A DNA stretch of 64,000 nucleotides, taken from Hypericum androsaemum (lineage: Eukaryota > Streptophyta > Magnoliopsida > Malpighiales > Hypericaceae). A program made the position numbers and the translations under genes. This document shows positions 33,016 to 46,170 of this stretch, piece by piece (position 1 is the first letter of the stretch; the number at the start of each line of letters is the position of its first letter). The stretch lies in the NCBI GenBank assembly GCA_963995505.1, contig OZ023194.1, positions 12,458,428 to 12,522,427 of the forward strand, given 5' to 3'. Below the pieces are notes generated by a model. That model made no database searches. It had not been told where the DNA came from and worked only from the letters and a program-made list of their open reading frames with translations.

Positions 33016-35141
33016 ATTGTATATCGCCAAATTACTAGTGTATATCGCATGATGTATAATGTTGCATCGAAATCACAATAATATAATAATCAAACCACGT
33101 TAACTAAACGATAGAATTATCGCAACTTAATGATAGAACCATATTAACGATGCAATTTTCATAACATTTTAATGAAAAAAATGACTTAAAAATTTGTCCT
33201 TAACACGCGTGTCGTCATGAACCATCGAACGACTAAACACACGGTAAGGAAGGTCGTCCGTAAATAGCTGTAAGGTGTTTCCTATATTGTTATATACTTC
33301 TTATCATTTATCAAAATATATAGTTAATTCACCGCTTAGTTTGTGGTGTATTAGATATATGTGAAGCTTTATCATATTTATGTTTTAAGAGGTTATCATA
33401 TATTTTTTCTTCTGATTTCTTGGGTACATAAATGTCCCCTTTTGGGCCAATTATACAAAATAAACTACCATATTTTGTATTTGTTTCCTTTATATTCAAC
33501 GCGCCAAACAACTTTGTGTCCAGCGAAATCCTAACTTTTCCATACATATTACTGTCACGTTATATTCATAGAGAACTCCAAATTTGCCCCTGGAATCCCA
33601 CAGGGAATTCTGATCCATTCCACCACATGGGCCACCGAAATACCAATTCTACCCTTTATATCCTAGCTAGGGCCCACCTCCCTACTTCCTCTCCTCCTTG
33701 TCCTAAAAAACACTTTGCTTTTCTCACTTCTGTCCTAAACCCATTTCAAAAACTTGAAAAGAGAAAAAAAATCCCAAAAACATATATTTTTTAAAAAGAG
33801 TAAAAAGAAAAAAAAATCTACAAATATTTATATCAATTGGTGGGAGGGCTCAACTAATAAGTCTAGTGTGAATAATTAGAAAACTTAGTTTTGTTTAAAA
33901 TTAGTTGAGAGAGATTTTAGCACATTTCAAAAATTGACTTGACTCGAACTTTTATTTGTCGGTTTTGTAAATGCCGGGATAATGAAAAAAAGAAAAAGAG
34001 AAAATATAGTGAGCCGGCGACCCACTCTACTGACTATGATAAGCACCTTCCTTCCTCCCATCTTCATAAGTCTCCCTTCTTTAGTGAACAACTTCCTATA
34101 AAATAAAAGATTTTGCAAAATTAAAAACCGAATCCAGCCCGGCCAATATCAAATCCAAGCATACAAAACAACATTAACTCGTCTTAATCACAACCCTGTT
34201 AGCTCCCCTGCTTGTCTTCTCCACGACTCAGTCTCTCTCTTTTTTAAATCTCTATCTCTGTAAGCGGGTTTTATAAAAGAAGGAGCTTACATTGGTGGGT
34301 TTTAAAGGATTCTCATTTGGGTACCTTGCATTTGGAGAGTAGAAGATAAAGGTGGCATCTTTTTTTGATGGGGTGGTGGGGATCTGCTTAGTTTCTTCAA
34401 GTGAGGTCCCTTTTTGTGTGGTTTTTTAGGAGAGCCCATTTTTGCTCATAAGGGGATTGTAAAGGTATGGCCTTTTTGTGCATTGTACTTGATCTAACCA
34501 GTTTGAGGTGTCTTAGTTTTATATTCGTGAAGCTTGAACCGAAAATCTCCTTTAGTGAATCCAAGTCGGAATGGAGTTGGTTTGTCTGACTGAATCTGTT
34601 GTCTTCTTGAGGTGAAGCTGTGTGGCCATGGAAAGTATGGATCTTTGAAGAGTGATGCTAGTGTGGCTTGTTTGAGTGTTAAGTTGTTTTATTTTGAAAC
34701 TTTTAAGACTTAGAGTTGATAAGGGTTGACAACCATTTAAGTCTTAGCAAGAAAGAAAATGTGGGGAAAGACACAGAGAAAATCTTCTTTTTCACTGTTA
34801 CTGGATGTAGAATTTTCGATTAAATACAATGTCCTTTGTGTATGTTTCATGGAAGTTCTTTAGTTTAGGTTGACCACTAATGTTTCTCGATCTAATTAGA
34901 AACATTCGGAGACCATCTGATTCGAACTTTGAGTGTTGTGTATTGTGCATTTTGCTTGAGGTCCGAAAAGTAGATCTAAATTTCTTCTGTTCTAATTACC
35001 TTTAAAAAAAAATTTCTTCTGTTATAATTGTCGCTTCGATTGGATTTCGTGAAGTCCTTGCTGACCTGTGTTTTCTTAATTCTGTTGTCAATTTCAGGAT
35101 TTGAGTACCGAGGAGACTACTTTGCTAGTTGTTGTTAAAGG
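33016..35141. other. Spacer, CSLD promoter and 5' UTR
   Basis: 33016-34100 is AT-rich and without genes. A TATAAAA word at 34272-34278, after a CT-rich stretch, is a plausible TATA box. A leader intron is likely from donor 34465 (AAAG before GTATGG) to an acceptor AATTTCAG ending at 35097, leaving 44 nt of leader before the ATG. Expression evidence is not available from sequence. Confidence 0.5.
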
Positions 35142-38100
35142 ATGGCCTCGAAATCTTTCAAGGCCAGCCGGTCTAACCTGTCTATAAATTCTGATAATAA
35201 TGATTCTCAGAGGCCTCCTGTACATCAAACTGTAACATTTGGGCGCAGAACTTCCTCCGGTCGCTATGTCAACTTGTCAAGGGACTCCAGGGAAGATCTT
35301 GACAGTGAGCTAGGAGGTAGCGATTATATGAACTACACCGTCCATATACCCGCTACACCTGATAACCAGCCCATGGATCCAACTATCGCGGACAAGGTTG
35401 AAGAACAATATGTCTCAAACTCGTTATTTACTGGCGGTTATAACTGTGTAACCCGAGCTCATGTCATGGACAAGGTTAGCGAGTCTGAAGCAAGTCATCC
35501 TCAGATGGCTGGCTCCAAGGGATCCAATTGTGCGATTCAAGGGTGCGATGCCAAGGTTATGAGTGATCAACGCGGGGAAGATATTCTTCCTTGTGAATGT
35601 GATTTCAAAATATGTCATGATTGTTACGTTGATGCAGTTAAAACTGGGGATGGAATTTGTCCTGGTTGTAAAGATCCTTACAAGAACACTGAATTGGACG
35701 AAATGGGTGCGGCCCAGGCCCCACTGCCGCTCCCTGCACCTAACAAAATGGAGCGGAGGTTATCGTCGCTCAGGAAGTCAAGCAAGTCACTGGTGAGGAG
35801 TCAGACTGGGGACTTTGATCATAGTAGGTGGCTTTTTGAAACAAAAGGAACTTACGGATATGGCAATGCCATTTGGACAAATGACGGCGGTTTTGGCAAT
35901 GGGAAAGACGATGAGGTTATGGAACCTAAAGATTTGATGAACAAACCATGGAGGCCACTCACCCGGAAATTAAAAATCCCAGCTGCAATTATCAGCCCCT
36001 ATAGGTATGCCTTCTGCGAAATCGAGATTTCTTTTGCTAGTGATGTGCTAATACTTTCTCAAGTGATAACTCATGTACGAAGATTCTTAGTAACCTCCAT
36101 CCTGATGTGTCTTAACATGGCAATCTAAATGTGAATTGTCCATAACATTCACGTCTTGTAGCTCTTGTAGACTGTTCTTCATTCCTTTTAATTGGTCTAA
36201 TCATGTTCAAGAGTCCCTTACTTTACTATCTATAGATCTGTTTTATTTGTATTTTGACTCTATCACCAGTCTGATATTAGTGTATTGAACATCATATACT
36301 TATATTTGAACTTTAATCATATAATTTAATACGATCTTGATATGCTCACAAACCTGTTGATTCTTTGCAGGCTTCTCATTCTCGTCCGTATTGTTGTTCT
36401 TGGCTTGTTTTTGGAATGGAGAATTAGGCACCCGAACACTGATGCCATGTGGCTGTGGGGGATGTCAGTTGTTTGTGAGATCTGGTTTGCCTTTTCTTGG
36501 CTGCTCGACCAACTTCCCAAGCTTTGTCCTGTGAATCGTTCTACAGATCTTAATGTCCTGAAGGAGAAATTTGAAACCCCTACCCTGAGCAACCCAACAG
36601 GAAAATCTGACCTCCCGGGCGTAGATATATTTGTATCAACGGCCGATCCAGAGAAAGAGCCGCCTCTTGTAACTGCAAATACCATCTTATCAATTCTAGC
36701 TGCTGATTACCCTGTTGAAAAGCTGTCTTGCTATGTCTCTGATGATGGTGGCGCGCTTCTAACATTCGAAGCCATGGCTGAAGCAGCAAGTTTTGCCAAC
36801 ACATGGGTTCCCTTTTGCCGCAAGCATACCATTGAGCCCAGAAACCCAGACTCATACTTCAACTTGAAGAGGGACCCTTACAAGAACAAGGTGAAGCCAG
36901 ATTTTGTTAAGGATCGACGAAGAGTTAAGCGAGAGTATGACGAATTTAAGGTCAGAATAAATGGCTTACCTGACTCTATCCGCCGTCGGTCTGATGCATA
37001 TCATGCTAGGGAGGAAATCAAGGCCATGAATGATCAGAGAAAAAATAAGACAGCTGAACCTGTGGAACCTGTAAAGATTCCGAAAGCTACATGGATGGCT
37101 GATGGCACGCATTGGCCTGGGACTTGGCTGAATCCTGGCCCCGAGCACTCAAAGGGTGACCATGCAGGCATAATTCAGGTAAGAAATTTTTCCGAGGGTA
37201 ATCGATACTTCTTCTCGACTTGCATCCGTTGGCAAGCAAAGCTTCTTTTTTAGTGTGTTGCAACGTTAAAAATTGTGGATGTTAATTCCTACTATCTGAT
37301 GCAGGTGATGTTGAAGCCACCTAGTGACGAACCATTGCTTGGAACTTCGGGTGAGACTGAGCCTAAATTGATGGATCTTAACGAGGTGGATATTCGACTT
37401 CCCTTGCTTGTTTATGTTTCCCGCGAGAAGCGTCCAGGCTACGATCATAATAAGAAAGCAGGAGCTATGAATGCTCTTGTTCGAGCATCAGCCGTCATGT
37501 CCAATGGGCCCTTCATCCTCAATCTAGACTGTGATCACTACATATATAACTCCGAAGCATTAAGGGAAGGCATGTGCTTCATGATGGATCGAGGAGGTGA
37601 TCGCCTCTGTTATGTTCAGTTTCCCCAGAGGTTTGAAGGCATTGACCCATCTGATCGCTACGCTAATCACAACACTGTTTTCTTTGATGTCAATATGCGT
37701 GCACTTGACGGTCTTATGGGTCCGGTCTATGTCGGAACTGGATGCCTCTTTAGAAGAACTGCTCTCTATGGTTTTGATCCACCACGATCAAAAGAACACC
37801 ACCCAGGCTGTTGTAGCTGCTGCTTTTCACGCCGCAAGAAGCACTCTTCTGTTGCCAACACCCCCGAAGAGAACCGAGCACTTCGAATGGGTGATTCCGA
37901 CGATGACGAGATGAATATATCCCACTTCCCGAAGATGTTTGGCAATTCGAGCATTCTCATTGAGTCTATTCCTGAAGCTGAGAAGCAAGGTCGTCCACTC
38001 GCAGACCATCCTGCTGTGAAGAATGGACGCCCTCCTGGCGCTCTGATTGGTCCTCGTCAGCTTCTCGATGCAGGAACCGTTGCCGAGGCAATCAGTGTCA

Positions 38101-39068
38101 TCTCTTGCTGGTATGAAGATAAAACTGAATGGGGACAACGTGTTGGATGGATTTATGGCTCAGTAACTGAAGATGTTGTCACCGGGTACCGAATGCACAA
38201 CCGGGGGTGGAAATCAGTCTACTGTGTCACCAAGCGTGACGCTTTCCGTGGCACGGCTCCCATCAATCTCACTGATAGGCTCCACCAGGTCCTCAGGTGG
38301 GCTACTGGTTCAGTCGAAATCTTCTTCTCCCGTAACAATGCCCTTTTGGCTAGCCCAAAAATGAAGATTCTGCAGAGGATAGCATACCTCAACGTCGGGA
38401 TTTACCCGTTCACCTCCATTTTCCTGATCGTCTACTGCTTCCTCCCCGCGCTCTCCCTTTTCTCCGGCCAATTCATCGTCCAGTCACTCAATGTCGCTTT
38501 CCTCACATACCTACTAGCCATCACAGTGATACTCTGCATGCTTGCCGTACTCGAGATCAAATGGTCTGGCATTGAGCTGGAGGAGTGGTGGAGGAACGAG
38601 CAGTTTTGGCTGATCGGAGGCACCAGCGCTCACCTTGCTGCTGTCCTCCAGGGTCTTCTCAAAGTCGTCGCCGGGATCGAAATCTCCTTCACCCTGACCT
38701 CAAAGTCTGGAGGCGACGATGTGGACGATGAGTTCGCCGACCTCTACGTAGTCAAGTGGACATCCCTGATGATACCGCCAATCACCATCATGATGGTCAA
38801 CCTGATCGGGATAGCAGTCGGAGTCAGCCGAACCATATACAGCACACTGCCGCAGTGGAGCAAACTGCTAGGCGGTGTTTTCTTCAGCTTCTGGGTCCTG
38901 GCTCATCTGTACCCGTTCGCCAAGGGTCTCATGGGAAGACGAGGGAGGACGCCGACCATCGTCTTCGTCTGGTCGGGCCTCATCGCCATCACCATCTCCC
39001 TCCTGTGGGTGGCAATCAACCCTCCTTCCGGCGCTACGGACATCGGAGGCTCGTTCTCGTTCCCGTGA
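35142..39068 (+). CDS. CSLD2: Cellulose synthase-like D protein
   Basis: Three coding exons, 35142-36004, 36371-37178 and 37305-39068, give 1144 residues, the usual CSLD length. After a Ser-rich start ([16 protein letters not shown]) comes a RING-like zinc domain from about residue 130 ([32 protein letters not shown]). The GT2 core has VSDDGG (about 412), DCD (632-634), VTED (Asp about 847) and QVLRW (885-889), the full D,D,D,QxxRW set. Transmembrane helices follow both near [13 protein letters not shown] and after QVLRW to the C-terminus. CSLD enzymes make beta-1,4-glucan in tip-growing cells and at cell plates, at the plasma membrane. The CSLD2 name, rather than CSLD3, rests on gene order; the protein alone does not decide it. 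Confidence 0.94.
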
Positions 39069-39496
39069 CGTCCTGTTTGTGACATTCCTTCATTCATTTT
39101 TTTTTCACATTCCTTGCTGAACCTTTGGTAGCCAAATGCAGAACAGAGTAGTAGATGGCAATGTAATATTATTGTTGTTCAAGACATTGTTATATTTTTG
39201 TTGTCGTCACTTTCTATACGACAGATTTTCTTTGTAAAATTGAAAAGAATGGTTCAAACTTTGATGAAATGAGAAAGGCCGGTTCCCCCGGCATTTTGTT
39301 GCTACATCTTGTTCGTTGAGTTACTAACAATAGCATCTTGGCGATCTTCGTGGTGATATGGGGAGATTTTATTAAGGATATGCTCGGAAAATTTTATGAT
39401 GGTTTATCACAAGTATAATAATAGAGTTTGGTATATTAATATTTTTTCATACCAAATGTTAATACTAGGATCGAAAAAAAGTGAACCATGTAAAAC

Positions 39497-39791
39497 AAGA
39501 CTGGATTAAGTAGGGACTAAAGAAAACTTATCTTCAGGTGGGGACTAAATTTTGGGCCGTCAGATTCGGTTGTAAAAGAATATATTTAAATCTGATGGTC
39601 AATAACTTATCATGTGATAATAGTTTGCATGTGAAGTGATATTAATTTGCACGTGAAGTAATATTGGTGTGATATAAGTTTGTTTTGCATGTGAAATGAT
39701 ATTGGTTTGTATCTGAAGTGATATTAGTTTGTATGTGTGATGATATTGGTTTGCTTTAATCCCCACTAACCTAGTCCCCATCAAATCTGCC
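39497..39791. mobile_element. MITE-like element containing a minisatellite
   Basis: The 11-bp word CCATGTAAAAC occurs at 39486-39496 and again at 39792-39802, a candidate target duplication of Mutator size. The ends are imperfect inverted repeats (GGATTAAGTAGGGACTA against GATTTGATGGGGACTA in reverse complement). The interior from about 39610 to 39755 is built of 25-35-bp units with TTTGCATGTGAAGTGATATT. Confidence 0.55.
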
Positions 39792-41956
39792 CCATGTAAA
39801 ACCCGATCATTAAATTATCACTTCAAAGAAATCCAACCCTTCTTTATTACTTTATTATCCATCCTGATAACATTTTAGTATGTTCACATCACAAATCTCA
39901 TAAAATGTATATGATCAATGGACTAATTATTAGGTTGTAAATTCCATAAAGTTTCTCTTCTATGTAGTCACCATATGGTTCTTTAGCCATAATTCGTATG
40001 TCTTAGAAATGTATTCTGTTTTAGAAATGTATAATTACTCTTCAAATCTTCCTTTTTACCAATTGGTGGCTAAAAAAAGGTCTTCTATATAGTCCACATC
40101 CGTCTGGACTTGGAAGCCCGTAGCCTAATAATTGGGCCTTTGACTTGTTCTTTACTGGATCAACATTATGGAATCTCTCAAAAATTATGTTCATATAAAC
40201 CATGCGGTTGGCGGCATTGATAAAAAATTTAGATTCTTGATCTTCGGTTTAAAATTTACGAATGAAAAAAATTATTTCAAAAATTATTTTTTATGTTGGA
40301 CGACTCAACTATAATGTTAGATTTTAAATACCCGAGATTCAAAATAAATATTTGTTGTATGGACATAAATTTTGGCAGTTTGTATTGGATCGTGATTGAT
40401 CACTTTTTTGATAAGTAGAAGCTTACAACCACTCAACTTGTTAGTTACAATAATACAATGTAAGTCGCACGAATTTTGAGAAATTAATTTATTTACCGAA
40501 TCAGTTCCTTATTTATTTAACGTATGCATACATAAATATCGAAAGTAGATGTACGGGTCAAAGGGAAAGGGTGTTCCTAGTTCCAATGGATCGACGGGGT
40601 CCGTATGACAATTATTAAACAAGGTTCTTTAAGTTTTTTTTAATCCGTAAATCTATTGTATTAAAGAATGTGTTATAGACTTATAGTTGAGATTACTGAT
40701 AATTGCCATAACTTTATTTATAACTATCAATAATTCAAATACCTATATTCAGAAGCTGGGCCCACGCGGTGGGACGGTGCTCTCAGAGTCCAAGGAGAAC
40801 CGCCATCGAAAACTCTTCCTTCCAATCTTCTCCGAACGTCGTCCTCACTGCTGGCCGCCGACCACGTCCTTACCTTCCGGGTAACAAAACGTCGTTTCAA
40901 TTCCTCTTCGTTTGGGTTACGAAATTCCCAATATAAATCTCAACTAATTAATTAATCACATTGCTTTTCGAGAAAACACAAAAAGCTAAACCACTTGGGT
41001 TTTCCAGATCTTGGCCTCCCCCATCGAACAACTCCCATGGAGTAATTTGATTTCAATTGTTTCCAGATCTTGCCACTCCAGCAACTTGACTTGCTCTTCA
41101 GTTGACCTGTCACCACCCTTGTCTCCGATAATTTGGGGGCGGTTCCCGTTGGGTTTTTGAGTTGCTTTTTTAATATTGTGTTGTTGATTTTAATTAAATG
41201 TTCTTGAATGATGTTCTAAAGGTTTAAAAAGGTGGGGTTTTTTTTTACCGAAGGGTATTTTGGTCCTTCCAGGTTTAATTTTGCCGGGATTTTTTTCCGG
41301 TACCGGAACCAGGGACCAAAATAGTGCCTTATTTCAAACTAGAAGGATCGAGAAAGGTTATTGAAAACAGTAAGGACTAAAAGGGGAATTTGCTCAAACA
41401 CCAAAAATCTTAAGGTAATTATCCTAATTTTTTTAATTCGGATTCAAATATTTCAACATTTATATACTCATTTAAACTTTCTATATATTTTATATTTCAG
41501 ATACAAATTCATATAAAAATATTAAATGATTAATTCCAAACGGTTAGGAATTCGAGTAACCTCCGCACCCAATGCAAGGCGGTTGGGTTTATTCGAATCC
41601 TTTTAACAAGTTGATCACTTTCTTTGTAATATTTTCCCAGTAGTCGTTAAAGCAATGGGAACGAGGCAGTTAACCCGAAAACGAGGGAATATTTATTCAA
41701 TAAGCGCTCACCTTTAAGACAAAGTTAGAAACTTCACCTCATCTTCGTATAACTGATGATGCAAGTCGGCCCGATGGGTATACGGATAATACTAAGTGAG
41801 TGGTAGCATTGAAAAATATATACAGCTAATGCAAGTCTTTCAATTTATGCAGCTACCTACCTATATGCTAATTCCAAAGAGCAGCATAGTTTGGTTAATT
41901 AAATTTAGGTACTAAAAAAGTCAATTAATAGTTTTTATCATTGTTATATCTTAACT

Positions 41957-41959
<3 letters not shown>

Positions 41960-41990
<31 letters not shown>
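41960..41990. repeat. (GA)n microsatellite
   Basis: An uninterrupted GA run of about 30 bp, just upstream of the degraded signal-peptide region of the receptor-kinase pseudogene. Confidence 0.95.
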
Positions 41991-41994
<4 letters not shown>

Positions 41995-44900
41995 TTCTGC
42001 TACAAGGGAAGGGAGAGAAGTAGACTTGTAGTAAAATTGCAAGCTTGGAATCTGCAGTTCCTGTTGAGTTTGATCTCCTTTGCTTGCGGGTGCGATGAGA
42101 TCTTCTGCAGCAGCAGGAGGTGGTTTCTAGGCAGGGTTGTCTCGATGTGCAACAATACGAGGACTTACACTTGTGGAGGTGCTTACCAGCATAATCTAGA
42201 CCTCACCATCGATTCCTTAGTTGGCAATGCTTCTTTGGCAGGGTACTTCAAGACTGTCAATGGCAATGTGTCTTATGGTCTCATTCGTTGTGTCGCAGAA
42301 ATCTCCGGTGAAGATTGCCGTGCTTGTGCGATTAGTGCATCTGCAACTGTCAGGCGGGAGTGCCGAAACCAGGTTGAAGCTTCGGTCGTGTCTGTTTTCT
42401 GTACGTTGCAATACTCCGACACCCTCTTCTTCTCAGTGGCTGACAGCAATCCGAGGCATTACTATTACAACAAAAAAGATTGCAACTTTTCAACAACGGG
42501 ATGCATAACTTGCTTGGGAATGTCTCATCCGACGCTGCAGCTTATACTTCCAGATTAGGTTTTGGGAGCACTAGTTTGTCGGATTCTGTTGATATATACG
42601 CTACGGCACAGTGCACCAAAGATATATCAGGGAAAGACTGTTTGGGTTGCCTGCAAAATGTTGTTAATTATTTCATTCTGCGAGGCAATGGCACTAAAGT
42701 AGGTGGTCGGGCGTATGCAGTGAGCTGCTATGTTAGATATGAAACACATTCCTTCTTCCAATTATCCTCGCTGCCTCCTCCGTCCCCTCCCCCGCCATCG
42801 CCTTCTTCTTCTTCTTCTTCGTCACTTGCTCAATCTCCTGACACAACAACAAATTCAACCCGGCAGCAAGGTAAACATGTGGTGCATTTGTAAAAATTGT
42901 CTACCTGTGCAGGAAAAAGCAATAGAACCATTCTCTATGTGGCCATTCTGGTAGCTGCTGTTTCATCCCTTGTCTGTGGTTGCTTCTTCTGGAGGAGGGC
43001 AAACAGAAAGAGAGTAGATACTGCAAGTAACAGCAGATATGACATCGACCGTCTCCACAGTTGTTAGTTTCTAATTTCAAGCTGCCAATAATCTTTCGCT
43101 GAATACAATTTGTTCCACATCAGAGATTAAACTTAATAGTAAACATCAGAAAGAGCTAATCTATCTCTTTCCTAATGGTGTTCAGATGAAATCAGCGAGA
43201 ATGAGACAAGGCAGGCGTCGCTTGTGATATCTTTAAACACGCTTAACGAAAAGCTTCAGTGATTCCTGTAAACTTGGTGATTTGGTCCAGTTTACAAGGT
43301 ACATGCAATTTGTTATATTAATCTTGATTTCCATGCTATATAGATGAATTTGCGATTGTTTACAAAGCTGCTGCTTCCTCAGGGAATACTTCCCGGTGGA
43401 CAAGAAATAGCTGTGAAGAGACTATCAAGTAGTTCAAAACAAGGTCTTGAAGAGCTTAAGACAGAGGTTACTGTGGTCGCCAAGCTGATGCACCGAAATC
43501 TAGTTAGGCTGGTGGGTTTTTGCTTAGAGGAAGAAGAGAAGCTGCTCGTCTACGAGCACCGAAGTTCTTTTTGGTACATATCTTTGGTCTACGATGTGAT
43601 TTGTTACAATCTTTTGTGCTAGTTTTTTCTGATGAAGGTAGCCATATCTACGACCAGACATCTTGTTTGATTACAGTAACTATTAAGAGGTTAATGAAGA
43701 TTGGAGAGTTTAAAGGATGATTTTTCTTTGAATCTGTGCATGAGGTAGACCAGAATAAAAGATCTACTTTGGAACGGGAAAGGCGATACAAGATCATTGT
43801 TGGCCTTGCTCGAGGACTACTTCACTTGCACGAGGATTCTCAGCTCAGGGTCATTCATCGGGACCTAAAAGCCAGCAACGTCCTTCTGGATGAATCCAAA
43901 AATATCAGACTTTGGCTTGGCGAGGCTCTTTCCCGGAAGCCAAACCCACGACAATACAGGTCGTATTGCTGGTACATAGTAAGTTTTGACTTGCTGTCGA
44001 ATTTTCTGAATGCAACATGACAACTTTACGACCTTCCTTTGCGAATTTTGATTGTCAGTGTCCTTTGGATGTCTGTTTTAATAAGGTTCATCCTTTTCTT
44101 CCTGTATCTGATTCCTTGTAGTGGTTATATAGCTCCGGAGTACGTTAAGCTTGGACACTTTTCAACTAAATCAGATGCCTACAGCTTTGGAATTCTGGTT
44201 CTAGAGATTGTGACTGTCCGAAAGTGCTGTAGCTTCGACTGCATGAATTTGCAGAGTGTTGTAAGTGGCATTGTATAACTTCCATTTTCGTGCCGCTCAT
44301 TTGGCAATAATGTGATCTTTTTACAAGCATACGCCTTAATAACTTTTCAGGCATGGGATTATTGGTCAAATGGAACAGCCATGGATTTGGTGGATCCTGT
44401 AATGGGTGACCAATGGTCAAGAGATGAAGTATTAAACTGCATCCAAATTGCATTGATGTGTGTCCAAGTAGCCGCAGCTGACAGACCTTCGATGTCTGAA
44501 GTTATAACGATGTTCTCCAGTTATACTGTGACTATTCCTGCACTGTCAAAACCAGCATTTTATGTGACGAAGGAGATCGTTGAAAGTTTCGGATCGAATC
44601 CGGTGCATGAAAGCGCTGCAGCAGCCTCTCAACAGCGTAGAAGTCTTGCAACAGAGTGCTCTGAGCAATCCATCAACGTGGTGACCATCTGTTGAGGAAT
44701 AAAAATAATCTCGACATTGTCAATATATTTTGAGGTACCCGGTGTGGTCGCAAGGTGATCGGGTGACCGGTGACCGATGTGGTCTGAAAGTGATCGGTGG
44801 GTGGTGTTGTCTCAAAATAATCACTTCCGGTTTTGAGTTGGAAAGAGGTTGTCGATGGTCTTCCCTCCATCGAGTCCGAAGATGGTCTTACTTGGTCGAA

Positions 44901-45259
44901 ACCGGTGATGATAGACGGCTTCCAAGACCAAAGCTTCCGGTTCGGTCAGCTTCTCGCCTGCATGGATAACACTCCTCAGTAAAATGCACATATCTTTCTA
45001 TCTGGATATCAAAATGAGACAATTCAATTTTCTATGGAAATCTAAGACGTGGATATACAACTCTTTAGTTTACAACATTTTCTGATTCGGAGCAGAAGGA
45101 GGTCAAAAATGTAGTTTAACGCAGATATTTGCTCTGAGTTCGAAGGTAGACGCCCCATCCGTGTAGTCCGAGTGGATGTCCTATCTCCGAAGTCATCCGG
45201 GATGTCCGGATTGTGCCCTTGAAGTTGGATGTCCGGGTGAATGCCAAGCTCTTTGGCCC

Positions 45260-45511
45260 GTGAGGTCGATATGTCTGGGTTGGACACTTCAGTCTGTGAG
45301 GTCGATATGTCCAGGTTGGACACTTCAGTCCGTGAAGTCGATATGTCCGAGTTGGACACTTTGGTACATGAAGTCGATATATCCGGGTTGGGCACTTCAG
45401 TACGTGAAGTCGATATATCCGGGTAAGGTGCCTTGATCCGTGGAGTGATATGTCCGAGTTGGGCGCTTCGGCTTGTGAGGTCGATATGTCCGAGTTGGGC
45501 ACCTCGGTCCG
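45260..45511. repeat. 36-bp tandem repeat, seven copies, in the U3 part of LTR A
   Basis: Each unit begins GTGAGGTCGATATGTC and runs through GTTGGACACTTCAGT; copies differ by a few bases. The period is a multiple of three, so all frames stay open and repeat-coded spurious ORFs result. Confidence 0.85.
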
Positions 45512-45649
45512 CTAAGTAGGATGTCCGAGTTGGACCACTCGGCCCATTTGAAGTGGCCGTTTAAGTCCGCGTTGGACTTTAAGGCGGTAAGGCCCGCTTT
45601 GAGTTGAAGGTGGTAAGGCCCGCCTCTTGCTCCATGCTTGTAGGTGGGA

Positions 45650-46170
45650 AGATGATTCTGGGTTCCAAGCGAGAAGCCTACGGCAAGAGGCCGAGTGGCA
45701 AGAGGTTGAGTGAGAGGCCGAAGGCGAAAGGCTCCTCTCGTCCACGTAGGCGAGACCGAAAGAGGGCTCTTCTCGCTCACGTTGGTGACCGGGCGAGAGG
45801 CTCCTCTCGCCCACGAAGATGAGATCGAGCGAGAGATTCTTCTCGCTCACGTAGGTGAGCCCGGGCGAGAGGCTCCTCTCGCCCACATGGCCGAGTCCTA
45901 TCGAGAAACTCGTCCGAATCAAATAGGCGAGGGGCTGGTAGGAGGCACGAGCGAGGAGCCGAGTGAGAGGCCTACGGCGAGAGGCCGAGCGAGAGGTCGA
46001 GTGGCGAAAGGCCGAGTGAGAGGCCTACGCCGAGAGGCCGAGTGGCGAGAGGCCGAGTGAGAGGTCTACGGCGAGAGGCCGAGCGAGAAACCTAATGCGA
46101 GAAGACGAGCGAGGAGCCTAAGGCAAGAAGCCGAGCGAGAAGCCGAAGGTGAGAAGCCAACTGGGACCCG
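45650..46170. repeat. GAGAGGCCGAG-type irregular repeats in LTR A
   Basis: Dozens of short GCGAGAGGC, CGAGTGAGAGGCC and CTCCTCTCGCCCAC words alternate, many as inverted pairs (GGCGAGAGG versus CCTCTCGCC), so the transcript would be highly structured. The DNA is GC-rich and non-coding. Confidence 0.75.

Larger units (their letters stand above)
39069..42144. other. Spacer between CSLD and the receptor-kinase pseudogene
   Basis: Apart from the MITE at 39497-39791 and a GA run at 41960-41990, I see no gene. 41220-41395 carries phrases like those in the Mutator-like TIRs (GGTATTTTGGTCCTTCC, GGACCAAAATAG, GGGGAATTTGCTC) but only one end is recognisable. 40755-41130 is less AT-rich than its surroundings and unexplained. 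Confidence 0.45.

Noticed and set aside
41220..41395. Possible further Mutator-like element
   Set aside because: One side shows family phrases, but no paired inverted end or target duplication could be found.
44730..44970. 79-codon frame after the receptor-kinase stop as an extra exon
   Set aside because: It lies inside solo LTR A and consists of GGTGATCGG-type repeats.
45042..46060. Several overlapping open frames with repetitive peptides on both strands
   Set aside because: They arise from 36-bp and GAGAGGCC-type repeats within solo LTR A; repeat length divisible by three keeps frames open.
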